A stretch of DNA of 64,000 nt from contig JBJXHN010000007.1 of NCBI GenBank assembly GCA_046233135.1, positions 62,001-126,000 on the forward strand, read 5' to 3'. Below the pieces are notes generated by a model. It worked only from the letters and a program-made list of their open reading frames with translations. It ran no database searches and was not told where the DNA came from. Of this stretch, positions 8,274 to 15,469 are shown in pieces. Position 1 is the first letter of the stretch, and each line of letters starts with the position of its first letter. A program made the position numbers and the translations under genes. The stretch is from JBJXHN01 sp046233135. Its GTDB lineage: Bacteria; Pseudomonadota; Alphaproteobacteria; Rhodospirillales; Rhodospirillaceae.

Positions 8274-8578
8274 GGCGTTGCTCCTCTTGCCTTGATGACC
8301 GGAGCGGAACCGCTTTTGAAGACGCCACTGCTCCGGGGGTTCAAAAACCGGCAAGAGTCGGCCCCGCATGCCTTTAGCTTTGCAGCCTGGACATACGCAT
8401 ACGGCCCCCGGAACGCGGGCATGGAAAACCCGCCTGCGGGGCGGGGTCCGCTCTTGCTTGGAGTTTTGAAGCTCCAGAAACGAAAGTACGCCCGGCGGCA
8501 TGACGGATCAAGGGGGTGCGGCTTATGCGCCACTGGCCGCGCAGGTTCCACACCGAAGTGGAAAACTCGGTCGACCAT
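8270..8578 (-). CDS. small hypothetical protein coupled to the KilA-N gene
   Basis: The 102-residue basic frame ends in TGA overlapping the ATG of the KilA-N gene, an arrangement often used for translational coupling. The C-terminal half contains GGFSMPAFRGPYAYVQAAKL. Small Ash/Icd-like phage proteins occupy similar positions, but I cannot claim homology. No strong ribosome site precedes the ATG at 8578. The same frame stays open far upstream across the antisense strand of two other genes, so openness alone is not evidence. It is real only if the overlap is meaningful. Confidence 0.35.
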   Translation of the reverse strand: MVDRVFHFGVEPARPVAHKPHPLDPSCRRAYFRFWSFKTPSKSGPRPAGGFSMPAFRGPYAYVQAAKLKACGADSCRFLNPRSSGVFKSGSAPVIKARGATP

Positions 8579-8671
8579 CTTCAACAGCCGGTAGGCGATG
8601 GTGTGTGGCCATTTCTCGGTGGGCGTGTCATTTTGCGTCGTACCGCAAAAGATGCTTTGGGAGGAAAGGCC

Positions 8672-9583
8672 ATGGAATGGGTGTTCTGGCTCGGGACCCT
8701 TGTGCTGATCGGGTACCTCTTCGCGAGGAAAGGAAAATCGGGCAAAAAGACAGGGAAGCCGGAAGCGGTTGTAAAGGCACCACCGCCCGAAACTGCGGGC
8801 GGGGAGGAAGAGCAAGCCAGTTTCAAAATGCCGAGAATTTCCGTTCCCAAGGTGCCGGAAACTTTCCCCGACGAAGCCGCCGCGAAGAGTTTTATTGCTG
8901 ACCTTGAAGGGAAAATTGAACAGGTAAGAACGGCTCAGGAGCAGCTTGAGCACTGGTATGTCAATGCTATGCCGGATACGGAGGCTGCTGAACGCAGGTA
9001 CGAGCGCGCCGAAGAAGCCTTGAGTGAAATAGATGACGGGCTGCTGGTTTGCCGTTCGGACGCAGAGCAAACCCCCTACGCTTGGCGATACGTAACTGTC
9101 ACCTCCGATCTTGATGTTCTTGAAACGCCATATTTGCTTGATAGAGTTGTGCAGCAGAAGGAGATGGCTGCTTTTCTCAAAAAGAACCCGGACCTTGATA
9201 AAGAGGACTTCGAGGAAGTCACTTTGGAAAGCCCAGATCCACCGGAGCGTCCGGAAGATTTTGACGTTTTTCTTGGGTGGTGCGAGCAGATCAAGAACAC
9301 CGCCACAGTCGAGGAATACGTGACGCTGACCGAAGAAGCGCTTGAACGCGGCCCTGTCGCGATGCGGGAAGTTCTTGGGGAAACTCCGGACATACCGGGT
9401 CTGGCCAGAGACTTCTTCCGGGAGCGTCTGGGTGTAAACAAAGTCGCCTTCGAGGCACTTGAAAGCCGTGGTGTCTTTTTGCCCGAGCATCTGGACCGCG
9501 TTGATTTCAAGGAACTCGCTACGGTCAAGGGTATTGGCCCCAAGACTATTCGGGACCTGGAAGCCTTGCTGGGGCGGCAATGA
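8672..9583 (+). CDS. membrane-anchored protein with C-terminal helix-hairpin-helix
   Basis: The 303-residue protein starts with one membrane segment (about 3-17, WVFWLGTLVLIGYLFA) followed by a Lys-rich stop-transfer stretch, so most of the chain should face the cytoplasm. A charged, coiled-coil-prone middle follows. The last 20 residues (LATVKGIGPKTIRDLEALLG) are a helix-hairpin-helix motif that binds DNA non-specifically in other proteins. GGGAGGAAA precedes the chosen ATG. Codon use is more AT-rich than in the phage backbone. The family is unknown to me; it looks like accessory cargo, and a role tethering or sensing DNA at the membrane is inference. Confidence 0.7.
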   Translation: MEWVFWLGTLVLIGYLFARKGKSGKKTGKPEAVVKAPPPETAGGEEEQASFKMPRISVPKVPETFPDEAAAKSFIADLEGKIEQVRTAQEQLEHWYVNAMPDTEAAERRYERAEEALSEIDDGLLVCRSDAEQTPYAWRYVTVTSDLDVLETPYLLDRVVQQKEMAAFLKKNPDLDKEDFEEVTLESPDPPERPEDFDVFLGWCEQIKNTATVEEYVTLTEEALERGPVAMREVLGETPDIPGLARDFFRERLGVNKVAFEALESRGVFLPEHLDRVDFKELATVKGIGPKTIRDLEALLGRQ

Positions 9584-9976
9584 CCGGTGGTGATCGGCGG
9601 CAGGAGCGTACCGACCTTGGGTCCCGCCCGAGACCCGGCGGTGTTCGTCTCCGTCCGTTTCGGAGAGGAAGGGTGTTCTCTTGTCTGCGGGGACGATAGC
9701 ACCGGTCGGATAGGCATCGCCAAAGCGCAGCGCCCCCACGATGGGAAGGGCCTGCCGGGGAAGATGTGAACGCGCGCTCATGGCGAGATCGGCCAGTCCC
9801 TCCCGATTGGTCAGGATCAGTCCGACTTCCATAGCCGTTCGACCAGTGTATTCGGCCGTGGTGCTTGTCTGGGAAGGAAGGGTATTCCATGTGCCTCGTC
9901 GCCGTGCACGCTGGCGGCGCAGGGCTGAACCTGCCATGGTTGCTTTCCAGGAAAGGCAACCACGAGGGTGTGCGTG
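9584..9976. other. 393-base intergenic stretch, no gene supported
   Basis: This lies between the helix-hairpin-helix gene and the pentapeptide-repeat gene. Short open frames on both strands lack ribosome sites or recognisable protein. It probably holds the promoter of the downstream gene. Confidence 0.5.
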
Positions 9977-11275
9977 ATGAGCGAAGGCCAGCGAACGTCC
10001 CAGGCGCCAGTGCCGGGAAGGATCCGGATATGGCTCCGGGATACTGGTCAGGAAACGCTGGCCTGGGTTCGGTCGACTGCTGAGAACTGGCTGAATAGCC
10101 GAAGCAAACCCAGAGTTCTGTTGGAAATCGCAATTGCCCTTGTGCTGGTGACCGTTTTGCTTCCACCTTTCTTCAGTGTTCTGGCCGGGGTGATGCGGTG
10201 CAATCTTGGAGACTGCGCTGTTGTGGAAGCCAGTGCGTTCAAGTTGGTTTCCGGGATAGTGGTTGGAACTGGGGGCGGGTTGGCTTTGTATTTCGCAGCC
10301 CGACGCGCGAATGCTCAGGTGCGGGCCGCTGAAGCGCAGGCGAGGGCCACTGACAACCAGACGCAGGAGATGGAGCGAAACCGGGAGCAGCTTGAACTGA
10401 CTCGGAGGGATCATTTGAGTCGGAGATTTACAGAGTCTATAAAGCAATTGGGCGACAGTGATAGCGCTCCAATTAGAATTGGTGGAATTGTAGGTCTTTG
10501 GTCTATTGCTGAAGAAAGTAAAGAGGTGGCAGATGTTTTCATGGTTTTTGATGTTCTTTCGGCTTATCTTCGAATGAGGGGTGGTGAATGTAAGTTGGCA
10601 TACAAAAATGGAATAATTAGTGCTGAAGATTATGTTGTACCTCAAGAAGAGCAGCATATAATTAACAGAATTGCTTTTATGAAGAATAACTTTCGTGTTC
10701 GAGATGGAGGTAGTGTACCGCTTTTCGCATATAGTTTCGATCTTCGCGGCATTTTTTTGCCGAATGTGAATTGCGATGACGGAGATTTCGCATCTTTTAA
10801 TTTTGCATCCTCTGTTCTTAGAGGTGCAAGTTTTCGAAGTTGCAATTTGGATTGCACGACATTTGTTGCATCTGATCTCTTTAATATAGATTTTAGTTAT
10901 GCCATCTGTCGGGAGGCTAGATTTTACGGTGCAAACATGGCTCATGCGGGCCTCGACAGATCTGTATTTTCTAGATCTATTTTGATGGAAGTAAACTTTA
11001 CTGATGCATCTATGGGTGGAATTGATTTGACAAATGCAAATTTGAGCGGAGCGAAATTGAATAGGGCTTTTCTGTGTGAATCGATTTGGAAGGGAGCCAA
11101 GCTTTTTGAAGCCGATTTGCGTGGTGCTGACCTGACAGGGGCTCAAATTTCTAGAAGCCAAATCTTGCAAGCCAGAACGGACGATACGACAATTCTGCCA
11201 GACTCTTCCCTTTTGGACGAAGCCGAAGCTGCGGATACCGAGACAGCTTGTCAGGTAGCTTCTAGTTCTCATTAG
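9977..11275 (+). CDS. membrane protein with pentapeptide repeats
   Basis: The product has about 432 residues and two predicted membrane segments near residues 46-70 and 85-105. A coiled coil follows (about 110-145), then a conserved IRIGGIVGLWSIAEES region known from membrane pentapeptide proteins. Residues 240-410 are pentapeptide repeats (LRGASF, LTNANLSGAKL, LRGADLTGA), which should form a right-handed beta-helix. From about 10430 to the end the DNA is clearly AT-richer than its surroundings, a sign of recent acquisition. GAGGG at 9964 supports the ATG at 9977. Its function is unknown. Such prophage cargo can act in superinfection exclusion, but that is inference. Confidence 0.75.
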   Translation: MSEGQRTSQAPVPGRIRIWLRDTGQETLAWVRSTAENWLNSRSKPRVLLEIAIALVLVTVLLPPFFSVLAGVMRCNLGDCAVVEASAFKLVSGIVVGTGGGLALYFAARRANAQVRAAEAQARATDNQTQEMERNREQLELTRRDHLSRRFTESIKQLGDSDSAPIRIGGIVGLWSIAEESKEVADVFMVFDVLSAYLRMRGGECKLAYKNGIISAEDYVVPQEEQHIINRIAFMKNNFRVRDGGSVPLFAYSFDLRGIFLPNVNCDDGDFASFNFASSVLRGASFRSCNLDCTTFVASDLFNIDFSYAICREARFYGANMAHAGLDRSVFSRSILMEVNFTDASMGGIDLTNANLSGAKLNRAFLCESIWKGAKLFEADLRGADLTGAQISRSQILQARTDDTTILPDSSLLDEAEAADTETACQVASSSH

Positions 11276-11493
11276 TCATCTCCCCAGTCGTAAAAGTCGG
11301 AATGAACTTGCTTGGGTCCGTTCTTTTGCGAGTTGGGATATTATTTTTTCCAATTTGTTTAGGGTTGCTGAAAAGCTCCCCCGAGGCACCATGAACCGGG
11401 TAAGGCTTGTGCCCCGGGGGATAGGGGCGTGGGAGGGGGTGCCCACGCTGCGCGCGGCTGGGAGGCAGGCCGCGCGAAGGGAAACTGTCGTCG

Positions 11494-12105
11494 TCATATC
11501 GCCACCCCCTCCCGGCGGACACGGGTGACCTTGACGCCCTGGCGAAGCCGCAGGCTGCGGGGGACCGGGTTCCGGGTGGTGCGGGCGACCCTTACCGGGT
11601 TGTCCAGAAGGTGCAGCAGGTCCGCCAGGGGGACGGAGACGGCGAGCCCCAGCATCAGGATCAGCGCCGTCTTGCGCGCCGCTCGTGCCAGAGCCCCAGC
11701 CGGACCGCCGCCATCGCCAGACGGCGGAACACATTCGCCAGGATCCTGTGCAGTCTCCGTTTGATCATCGTCCCGTCCCCGCAGGTGCGCCCGTCTCAGC
11801 ATGGCCAGGGCCGCGAAGGTTCTGGCCCATTCGTCGGCGATTTCTTGGTCGGTAAGGGCCAGGTCCTCGGCGAAGACGTCCAGAAGGAACCCGCGTCCCC
11901 ACCGCGCGACCATGGCGCTGAATATCCGCTCGTTCGGAAAGGCGGCGCCGACCCGGTATTGGGCTGCCGTCTTCGGGCTGATGTCGAAAAGGGCCGCCAG
12001 ATCCTTCGCGCTGTAGGGCCGGCACCAAGTGGCCACCCGGGCCGCCGGCCGCGCCGCGCCCTCGGCGCCCAGGGAGGCCAGCATATCCATGGGTATCGTC
12101 GGCAT
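11494..12105 (-). CDS. helix-turn-helix protein with C-terminal hydrophobic segment
   Basis: The 203-residue protein begins 2 bases after the Cro-like gene and has a GAGGGGGGA ribosome site. Residues 30-60 (YSAKDLAALFDISPKTAAQYR) form a helix-turn-helix. A hydrophobic stretch (LILMLGLAVSVPLADLLHLL, about 145-165) could be a membrane segment, and the tail is basic. It is co-transcribed with the Cro-like gene under control of the switch operators, so it is probably an early lytic-phase or regulatory protein. I do not recognise the family. Confidence 0.65.
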   Translation of the reverse strand: MPTIPMDMLASLGAEGAARPAARVATWCRPYSAKDLAALFDISPKTAAQYRVGAAFPNERIFSAMVARWGRGFLLDVFAEDLALTDQEIADEWARTFAALAMLRRAHLRGRDDDQTETAQDPGECVPPSGDGGGPAGALARAARKTALILMLGLAVSVPLADLLHLLDNPVRVARTTRNPVPRSLRLRQGVKVTRVRREGVAI

Positions 12106-12107
12106 GG

Positions 12108-12491
12108 TTATCCCCCCTCGCATCTGGCAGGCTTCGCCCCTGCCTCACCGGAGACCGCCCTATGCACCGCATTCGTCCGCGCAGGCCCGTCGCCCGCCAG
12201 TCCCTCCGCCGCTTCCGGATCCGCCGTGCCCTCCGCCGGCACCACCTGCGCTGTCTCCGCGCCGGGGCCGGCGGCTGTGGTCGGGGCTGACGGCGCCGTG
12301 GCCGGCAGGTCGAAGAAGTCGTTCGGCGCCACGCACCCGCCGGTGATGTCGTACAGGCGGCACATGATGTCCGGTCCGGGGCGGCGCAGGCCGTCGCGAT
12401 ACCGGACCACCGCCGTGTGCGTCACGCCGAGGCGGCGCGCCATCTCCACCGGACCAAGATCGTGGGTCGCCATGTATGTGCCGAGCTTCAT
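12108..12491 (-). CDS. Cro-like repressor
   Basis: The 127-residue product starts with an XRE-like helix-turn-helix (MATHDLGPVEMARRLGVTHT and following, about 7-35), then a Pro/Ala-rich tail with no recognised domain. It diverges from the CI-like gene across the operator cluster, the position of cro. No Shine-Dalgarno sequence is evident before the ATG at 12491, which lies only 13 bases from operator 1, so the transcript may be nearly leaderless. It probably competes with the CI-like repressor for the same operators. Confidence 0.75.
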   Translation of the reverse strand: MKLGTYMATHDLGPVEMARRLGVTHTAVVRYRDGLRRPGPDIMCRLYDITGGCVAPNDFFDLPATAPSAPTTAAGPGAETAQVVPAEGTADPEAAEGLAGDGPARTNAVHRAVSGEAGAKPARCEGG

Positions 12492-12501
12492 AGGGAGGAA
12501 A

Positions 12502-12575
12502 GTGCCATTACGGCACGGTGTCGGCAAGCAAAATGTGCCGCATTGGTTCGTGATTGTACCGTGCCGATCCGGCAC
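12502..12575. promoter_or_regulatory. three operator sites between cro-like and cI-like genes
   Basis: The palindrome GTGCC-N5-GGCAC is perfect at 12502-12516 and 12561-12575. A degenerate copy with an intact left half lies at 12535-12549. Start-to-start spacings are 33 and 26 bases. The sites fill the 93-base gap between the two divergent starts, as in lambda OR. The repressor or the Cro-like protein is the probable ligand. Confidence 0.85.
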
Positions 12576-12584
12576 ACTGCGCCC

Positions 12585-13313
12585 ATGAATGTATCGGATC
12601 GTATACGCCTTGCGCGCAAACACGCCGGCTTGAACCAGGCGCAGCTTGGTACGGCCCTCGGCCTGGAAAGCCACGCTGCCGTTTCCCGCTATGAAGCCGG
12701 GAAGCGGTCGCCGGAGCTCGACCAGCTTGTGAAAATCGCCAAGATCTGCGGCGTGGACCCGGGGTGGCTGATCCTGGGGCAGGGGGCGGGGCCGGACGGT
12801 GTGGTGGAGCCGCCGGAAGATGCTGTGCCCGACCCGGTACCGGATCCCATGAACGACCCGGCCAAGGGACGGCTGGTGGAGATGGGCGGCGCGGAAATCA
12901 CCGCCATCCCTCGGTTCGATGCTGGCCTATCCGCCGGACATGGCTCCCTGATCGATCCCAACGCGGAGCCTTTGGGGTTCGTGTTCTACGAAACCCAGTG
13001 GCTGCACGCGGTGACGAAAACGACGCCGGACCATCTGGCCGTGGTTCAGGTGGACGGGGATTCGATGAACAACGCCCTGTTTCATGGCGACTGGGTGCTG
13101 ATCGACCGATCCCAACGCAAGGTCAACCGCGAGGGGATCTATGCCCTTGCCGTCGGCGATGTCTGCTGGGTGAAGCGTATCTCGCTGAACCTGCGGGAAA
13201 AGCTGGTCAAGGTGATGAGCGACAATCCGGTCTACGGAACCCAGGAATTGCCCGAGGAAGAGTTGACGATCCTCGGGCGGGTGGTTTGGATTGTTGGGCG
13301 GAAAGTGGTATAG
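12585..13313 (+). CDS. LexA/CI-like phage repressor with S24 peptidase domain
   Basis: This repressor should maintain lysogeny and cleave itself when RecA is activated. It has 242 residues. The XRE helix-turn-helix spans about 5-60 (LARKHAGLNQAQLGTALGLE). The C-terminal S24 domain has the nucleophile in GDSM (S160) and the general base in WVKRI (K197). Candidate Ala-Gly cleavage sites are at 113-114 and 117-118. The ATG at 12585 lies just after operator 3, so the protein can control its own synthesis. The same palindrome upstream of the rightward operon identifies a second target. Confidence 0.9.
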   Translation: MNVSDRIRLARKHAGLNQAQLGTALGLESHAAVSRYEAGKRSPELDQLVKIAKICGVDPGWLILGQGAGPDGVVEPPEDAVPDPVPDPMNDPAKGRLVEMGGAEITAIPRFDAGLSAGHGSLIDPNAEPLGFVFYETQWLHAVTKTTPDHLAVVQVDGDSMNNALFHGDWVLIDRSQRKVNREGIYALAVGDVCWVKRISLNLREKLVKVMSDNPVYGTQELPEEELTILGRVVWIVGRKVV

Positions 13314-13474
13314 TTACGCGTTCATGTTGCAAGCCGGAAAGTGAGTTTCGCCGGTTGATACGCCGAATCTCCCGCCTTACTGTTATTGTATGGTCGAATG
13401 CGAGGAACTCGTGTGCATCAACCTCTCTCTGTTGGAGGGTGCTTGTTGTTGCACATAGCAGGGAGAAGTAACCA

Positions 13475-13630
13475 ATGCTCAAGGAACTCCGGCTCTTGTT
13501 TTGGGCATGGGTAGCATGTCTGGGGCTTCGCTTGCTTTATACCGCCGAGCGTCATGGAGGGTTGGAGCCGCCGACGCTTTATCCACCTGTCATAATGCCG
13601 AAAGGATCGAGGCGTGGCGGAGGAAAATAA
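13475..13630 (+). CDS. 51-residue predicted membrane peptide, coupled to Abi-alpha gene
   Basis: This short frame has a good ribosome site (GGGAGAAG, then six bases to ATG). Its N-terminal half is hydrophobic (LRLLFWAWVACLGLRLLY, residues 5-22) and its C-terminus is basic (PKGSRRGGGK). It overlaps the GTG start of the DUF4393 gene by 17 bases, so the two are probably co-translated. A single-pass membrane topology is predicted from composition only. I recognise no family. Small membrane partners occur in several abortive-infection and toxin systems, so the pairing deserves attention. Confidence 0.55.
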   Translation: MLKELRLLFWAWVACLGLRLLYTAERHGGLEPPTLYPPVIMPKGSRRGGGK

Positions 13631-14306
13631 GTCAGAGGTAACAAAAATCGGCAAGATCGTCATTACGGATAGGGCGATTGATTATGCGGATAAGCTGACC
13701 GACAAATTAACTGGCTTTCTTTATACGGTATTGGGTCAAACGGTTGAAAATGGGGCGGGAATTTTTTCTTCCGTCACCCAATATCTGCGGTTTAAAACCC
13801 ACTTGACCATAGCAGATATGGCGCAAAAAGAGCTTGAGGGGCGGGGAGTTTCAGAGGGGGTATTACCTCCGTCGCTGCGGTTTACGCATAGATGGACTGA
13901 CCAAGCTTCTTTGTGTGACGATGATAGTATTGCAGAAATGTATGCTCTCCTTTTGGCAAACGTTGTTGATCCGAATAGGGATGTAGAGGGGAATCCGGTA
14001 TTTGTGGAAATCGTATCTCAGATGTCGCCCCTAGATGCGCAAATTATGAATGTGATATATTCAGGTATTGAGGGGGAATTTAACCCGTATATGGCCTTTA
14101 TGACAAAGTTTTTACCAGAGCGTGCCGTGAAGGTGGATCCTAGTGAAAAAATTACACCCCCTAACTTTTCAGTTCAATCTTCTCTATGGAACTTGTCTCG
14201 GCTCTCGGTCTTGAGTCATGGGGCTGCGCATAGCGGGGGTGGATCAGTGGCAACTGTCGGCGTTACTGCCTTGGGTTATGAGTTGTATAAGGCTGTGAAA
14301 CCCTAA
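13614..14306 (+). CDS. Abi-alpha family protein (DUF4393)
   Basis: The 230-residue product matches the Abi-alpha/DUF4393 family in layout: an N-terminal amphipathic helix region, a conserved middle (WTDQASLCDDDSIAEMYALL, then LANVVDPN) and SQMSPLDAQIMNVI, with a C-terminal helix ending in LGYELYKAV. Family members occur in prophages and defence neighbourhoods and are named for a proposed abortive-infection role; the biochemistry is not established. It starts with GTG inside the preceding small frame. The gene is AT-richer than the phage backbone and sits just after the repressor, a usual place for cargo expressed in lysogens. Confidence 0.75.
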   Translation: MAEENKSEVTKIGKIVITDRAIDYADKLTDKLTGFLYTVLGQTVENGAGIFSSVTQYLRFKTHLTIADMAQKELEGRGVSEGVLPPSLRFTHRWTDQASLCDDDSIAEMYALLLANVVDPNRDVEGNPVFVEIVSQMSPLDAQIMNVIYSGIEGEFNPYMAFMTKFLPERAVKVDPSEKITPPNFSVQSSLWNLSRLSVLSHGAAHSGGGSVATVGVTALGYELYKAVKP

Positions 14307-14379
14307 AATCCGACTTACCGATATCCACGGGTCCGATTTGATGAGGTGCTCAGGGGGCAGATAAGTGGTGTGTTGCATT

Positions 14380-14429
14380 GTGCCGTTTCGGCACTTTTTC
14401 GATTGACCGTGTATGTGCCGATATGACAC
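14380..14429. promoter_or_regulatory. two repressor operators before the rightward early operon
   Basis: GTGCC-N5-GGCAC is perfect at 14380-14394. A near copy (right half GACAC) lies at 14415-14429. A TTGACC hexamer at 14403-14408 between them could be a -35 element, with its -10 inside or after the second site. Binding would block transcription of the operon that begins at 14461. Confidence 0.75.
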
Positions 14430-14460
14430 ATTCATCTCCGTCAACAAACGGAGGTCGAAT

Positions 14461-14865
14461 ATGTCTCCCACTCACCCCCACCTCGCGGACGACGGCTTCA
14501 ACCCCTACGGCTCCGGCCCCGATCCCCTGTCGCATCGTGCGCCGGATCCGGCGGAGGAAACCGCTTCCAGCCCCAATCCCGACCCCGATCCCGTCACCGC
14601 CCTGGCGCGGACCATTCGCCGGCTGGCCGATAGCAGCCCCGACGGCACGGTAACCGTCGCCGACCTGCTCCGGGCCGGATGCTCCCCCGACGACTGCCGC
14701 CGCCATGGCGCCGAAGCTGCCGCTCTGGCCGCGCGCTGCGCGCACCGGTGGGACGGTCCCTCGGTTCCCCTGGTTGATGAAAAAGGCCGGCAGGAAGGCG
14801 TCTCCGCCACCTGTTCCCAATGCGGCGCCGTCGCCTATGCGGTGTCCCTGCACGGGGGATGGTGA
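14461..14865 (+). CDS. hypothetical phage early protein
   Basis: This first gene of the operator-controlled rightward operon encodes 134 residues. GGAGGTC precedes the ATG. The N-terminal 45 residues are Pro/Asp-rich and likely disordered. A possible small helical DNA-binding region follows (VTVADLLRAGCSPDDCRRHG, about 75-94), and a CSQC pair near the C-terminus could bind metal. I recognise no family. Position suggests an early function expressed after induction. Confidence 0.6.
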   Translation: MSPTHPHLADDGFNPYGSGPDPLSHRAPDPAEETASSPNPDPDPVTALARTIRRLADSSPDGTVTVADLLRAGCSPDDCRRHGAEAAALAARCAHRWDGPSVPLVDEKGRQEGVSATCSQCGAVAYAVSLHGGW

Positions 14866-14866
14866 C

Positions 14867-15094
14867 ATGCGCGCCGTTCAGCCCGCCCGGCCGCGTACCG
14901 GGCTGCCCCAGGCGAACGCCGTTCGCCCCGGGGCCTTCCCGACCATCGGCGCTCCAGCCCGCGTGCGGTTGCCGGCCGGGGCGGCAACCGGTCCCGTTCT
15001 CTCCTTCTGGGGCGGAAGCCCGGCCCGGGTACAGGTCCTCATCGGATCCGCCGACGGTGCTCCGCGCATCGTGACGGCCATTGTGGAGGCGTGA
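14867..15094 (+). CDS. small hypothetical phage protein
   Basis: The 75-residue frame starts one base after the preceding stop codon. It is Pro/Ala/Arg-rich with no motif I recognise. Tight packing in the operon and matching GC-rich codon use support it, but it has no clear ribosome site of its own and would rely on coupling. Confidence 0.45.
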   Translation: MRAVQPARPRTGLPQANAVRPGAFPTIGAPARVRLPAGAATGPVLSFWGGSPARVQVLIGSADGAPRIVTAIVEA

Positions 15095-15097
15095 TCC

Positions 15098-15178
15098 ATG
15101 CTGCTCTTCCTGCCGAGACGCCGCCCCTCCCTCCGCCGCCTGCGCCGCAAGCGCTGGCTGGCGTGGCTGGGGTTCTAG
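15098..15178 (+). CDS. 26-residue arginine-rich peptide (tentative)
   Basis: This tiny frame begins three bases after the preceding stop codon, with GTGGAGG 12 bases upstream. It encodes a hydrophobic start (MLLFLP), a dense basic core with nine arginines or lysines, and a hydrophobic end (WLAWLGF). It could be a short regulatory peptide or chance. Confidence 0.25.
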   Translation: MLLFLPRRRPSLRRLRRKRWLAWLGF

Positions 15179-15199
15179 GGGCCGGGGAGGGACGGGGCG

Positions 15200-15469
15200 A
15201 TGCGCTGGGCTCCCAGTGACAAGGCCACGGCCGACCGGCTGATCGCCGAGGCCCGCCGCGCTCCCGAAGACCTGCGGTGGGCCGCCGCCGCCATGGCCGG
15301 GGTCGCCGCGACCGAGGCGGGCAACAGCGCCAACCCCTTTCATCCCAAGACCGAACCGGACCTGCACCGGGGCTTCGCGCGGGGCAGCCTCGCCGCCCAG
15401 CGGACCGCCGCCCTGCGCCATGCCCACACACCGCGACAGCAACAGCTATTCGACCTGGAGGAGGGGTGA
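15200..15469 (+). CDS. small hypothetical phage protein
   Basis: The 89-residue, mostly helical product has a GGGAGGGACGGGG ribosome region before its ATG. The residues include DKATADRLIAEARRAPEDLR and a His/Gln-rich end. It directly abuts the ParB-methyltransferase gene (TGA then ATG), so they are probably coupled. I recognise no family. Confidence 0.6.
   Translation: MRWAPSDKATADRLIAEARRAPEDLRWAAAAMAGVAATEAGNSANPFHPKTEPDLHRGFARGSLAAQRTAALRHAHTPRQQQLFDLEEG

Noticed and set aside
9584..9976. Short frames in the gap before the pentapeptide gene, including a minus-strand segment that looks protein-like for about 70 residues
   Set aside because: The minus-strand frame continues antisense through the next gene with no stop or start that makes sense.
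8270..11272. A 1000-codon minus-strand frame across the accessory genes
   Set aside because: It is antisense to the helix-hairpin-helix and pentapeptide genes and shows no protein-like pattern. Only its last 103 codons were kept as a tentative small gene.
11276..11734. A possible 152-residue protein overlapping the end of the helix-turn-helix gene
   Set aside because: It is out of frame with the supported gene, is Pro/Gly/Arg-rich and has no ribosome site.
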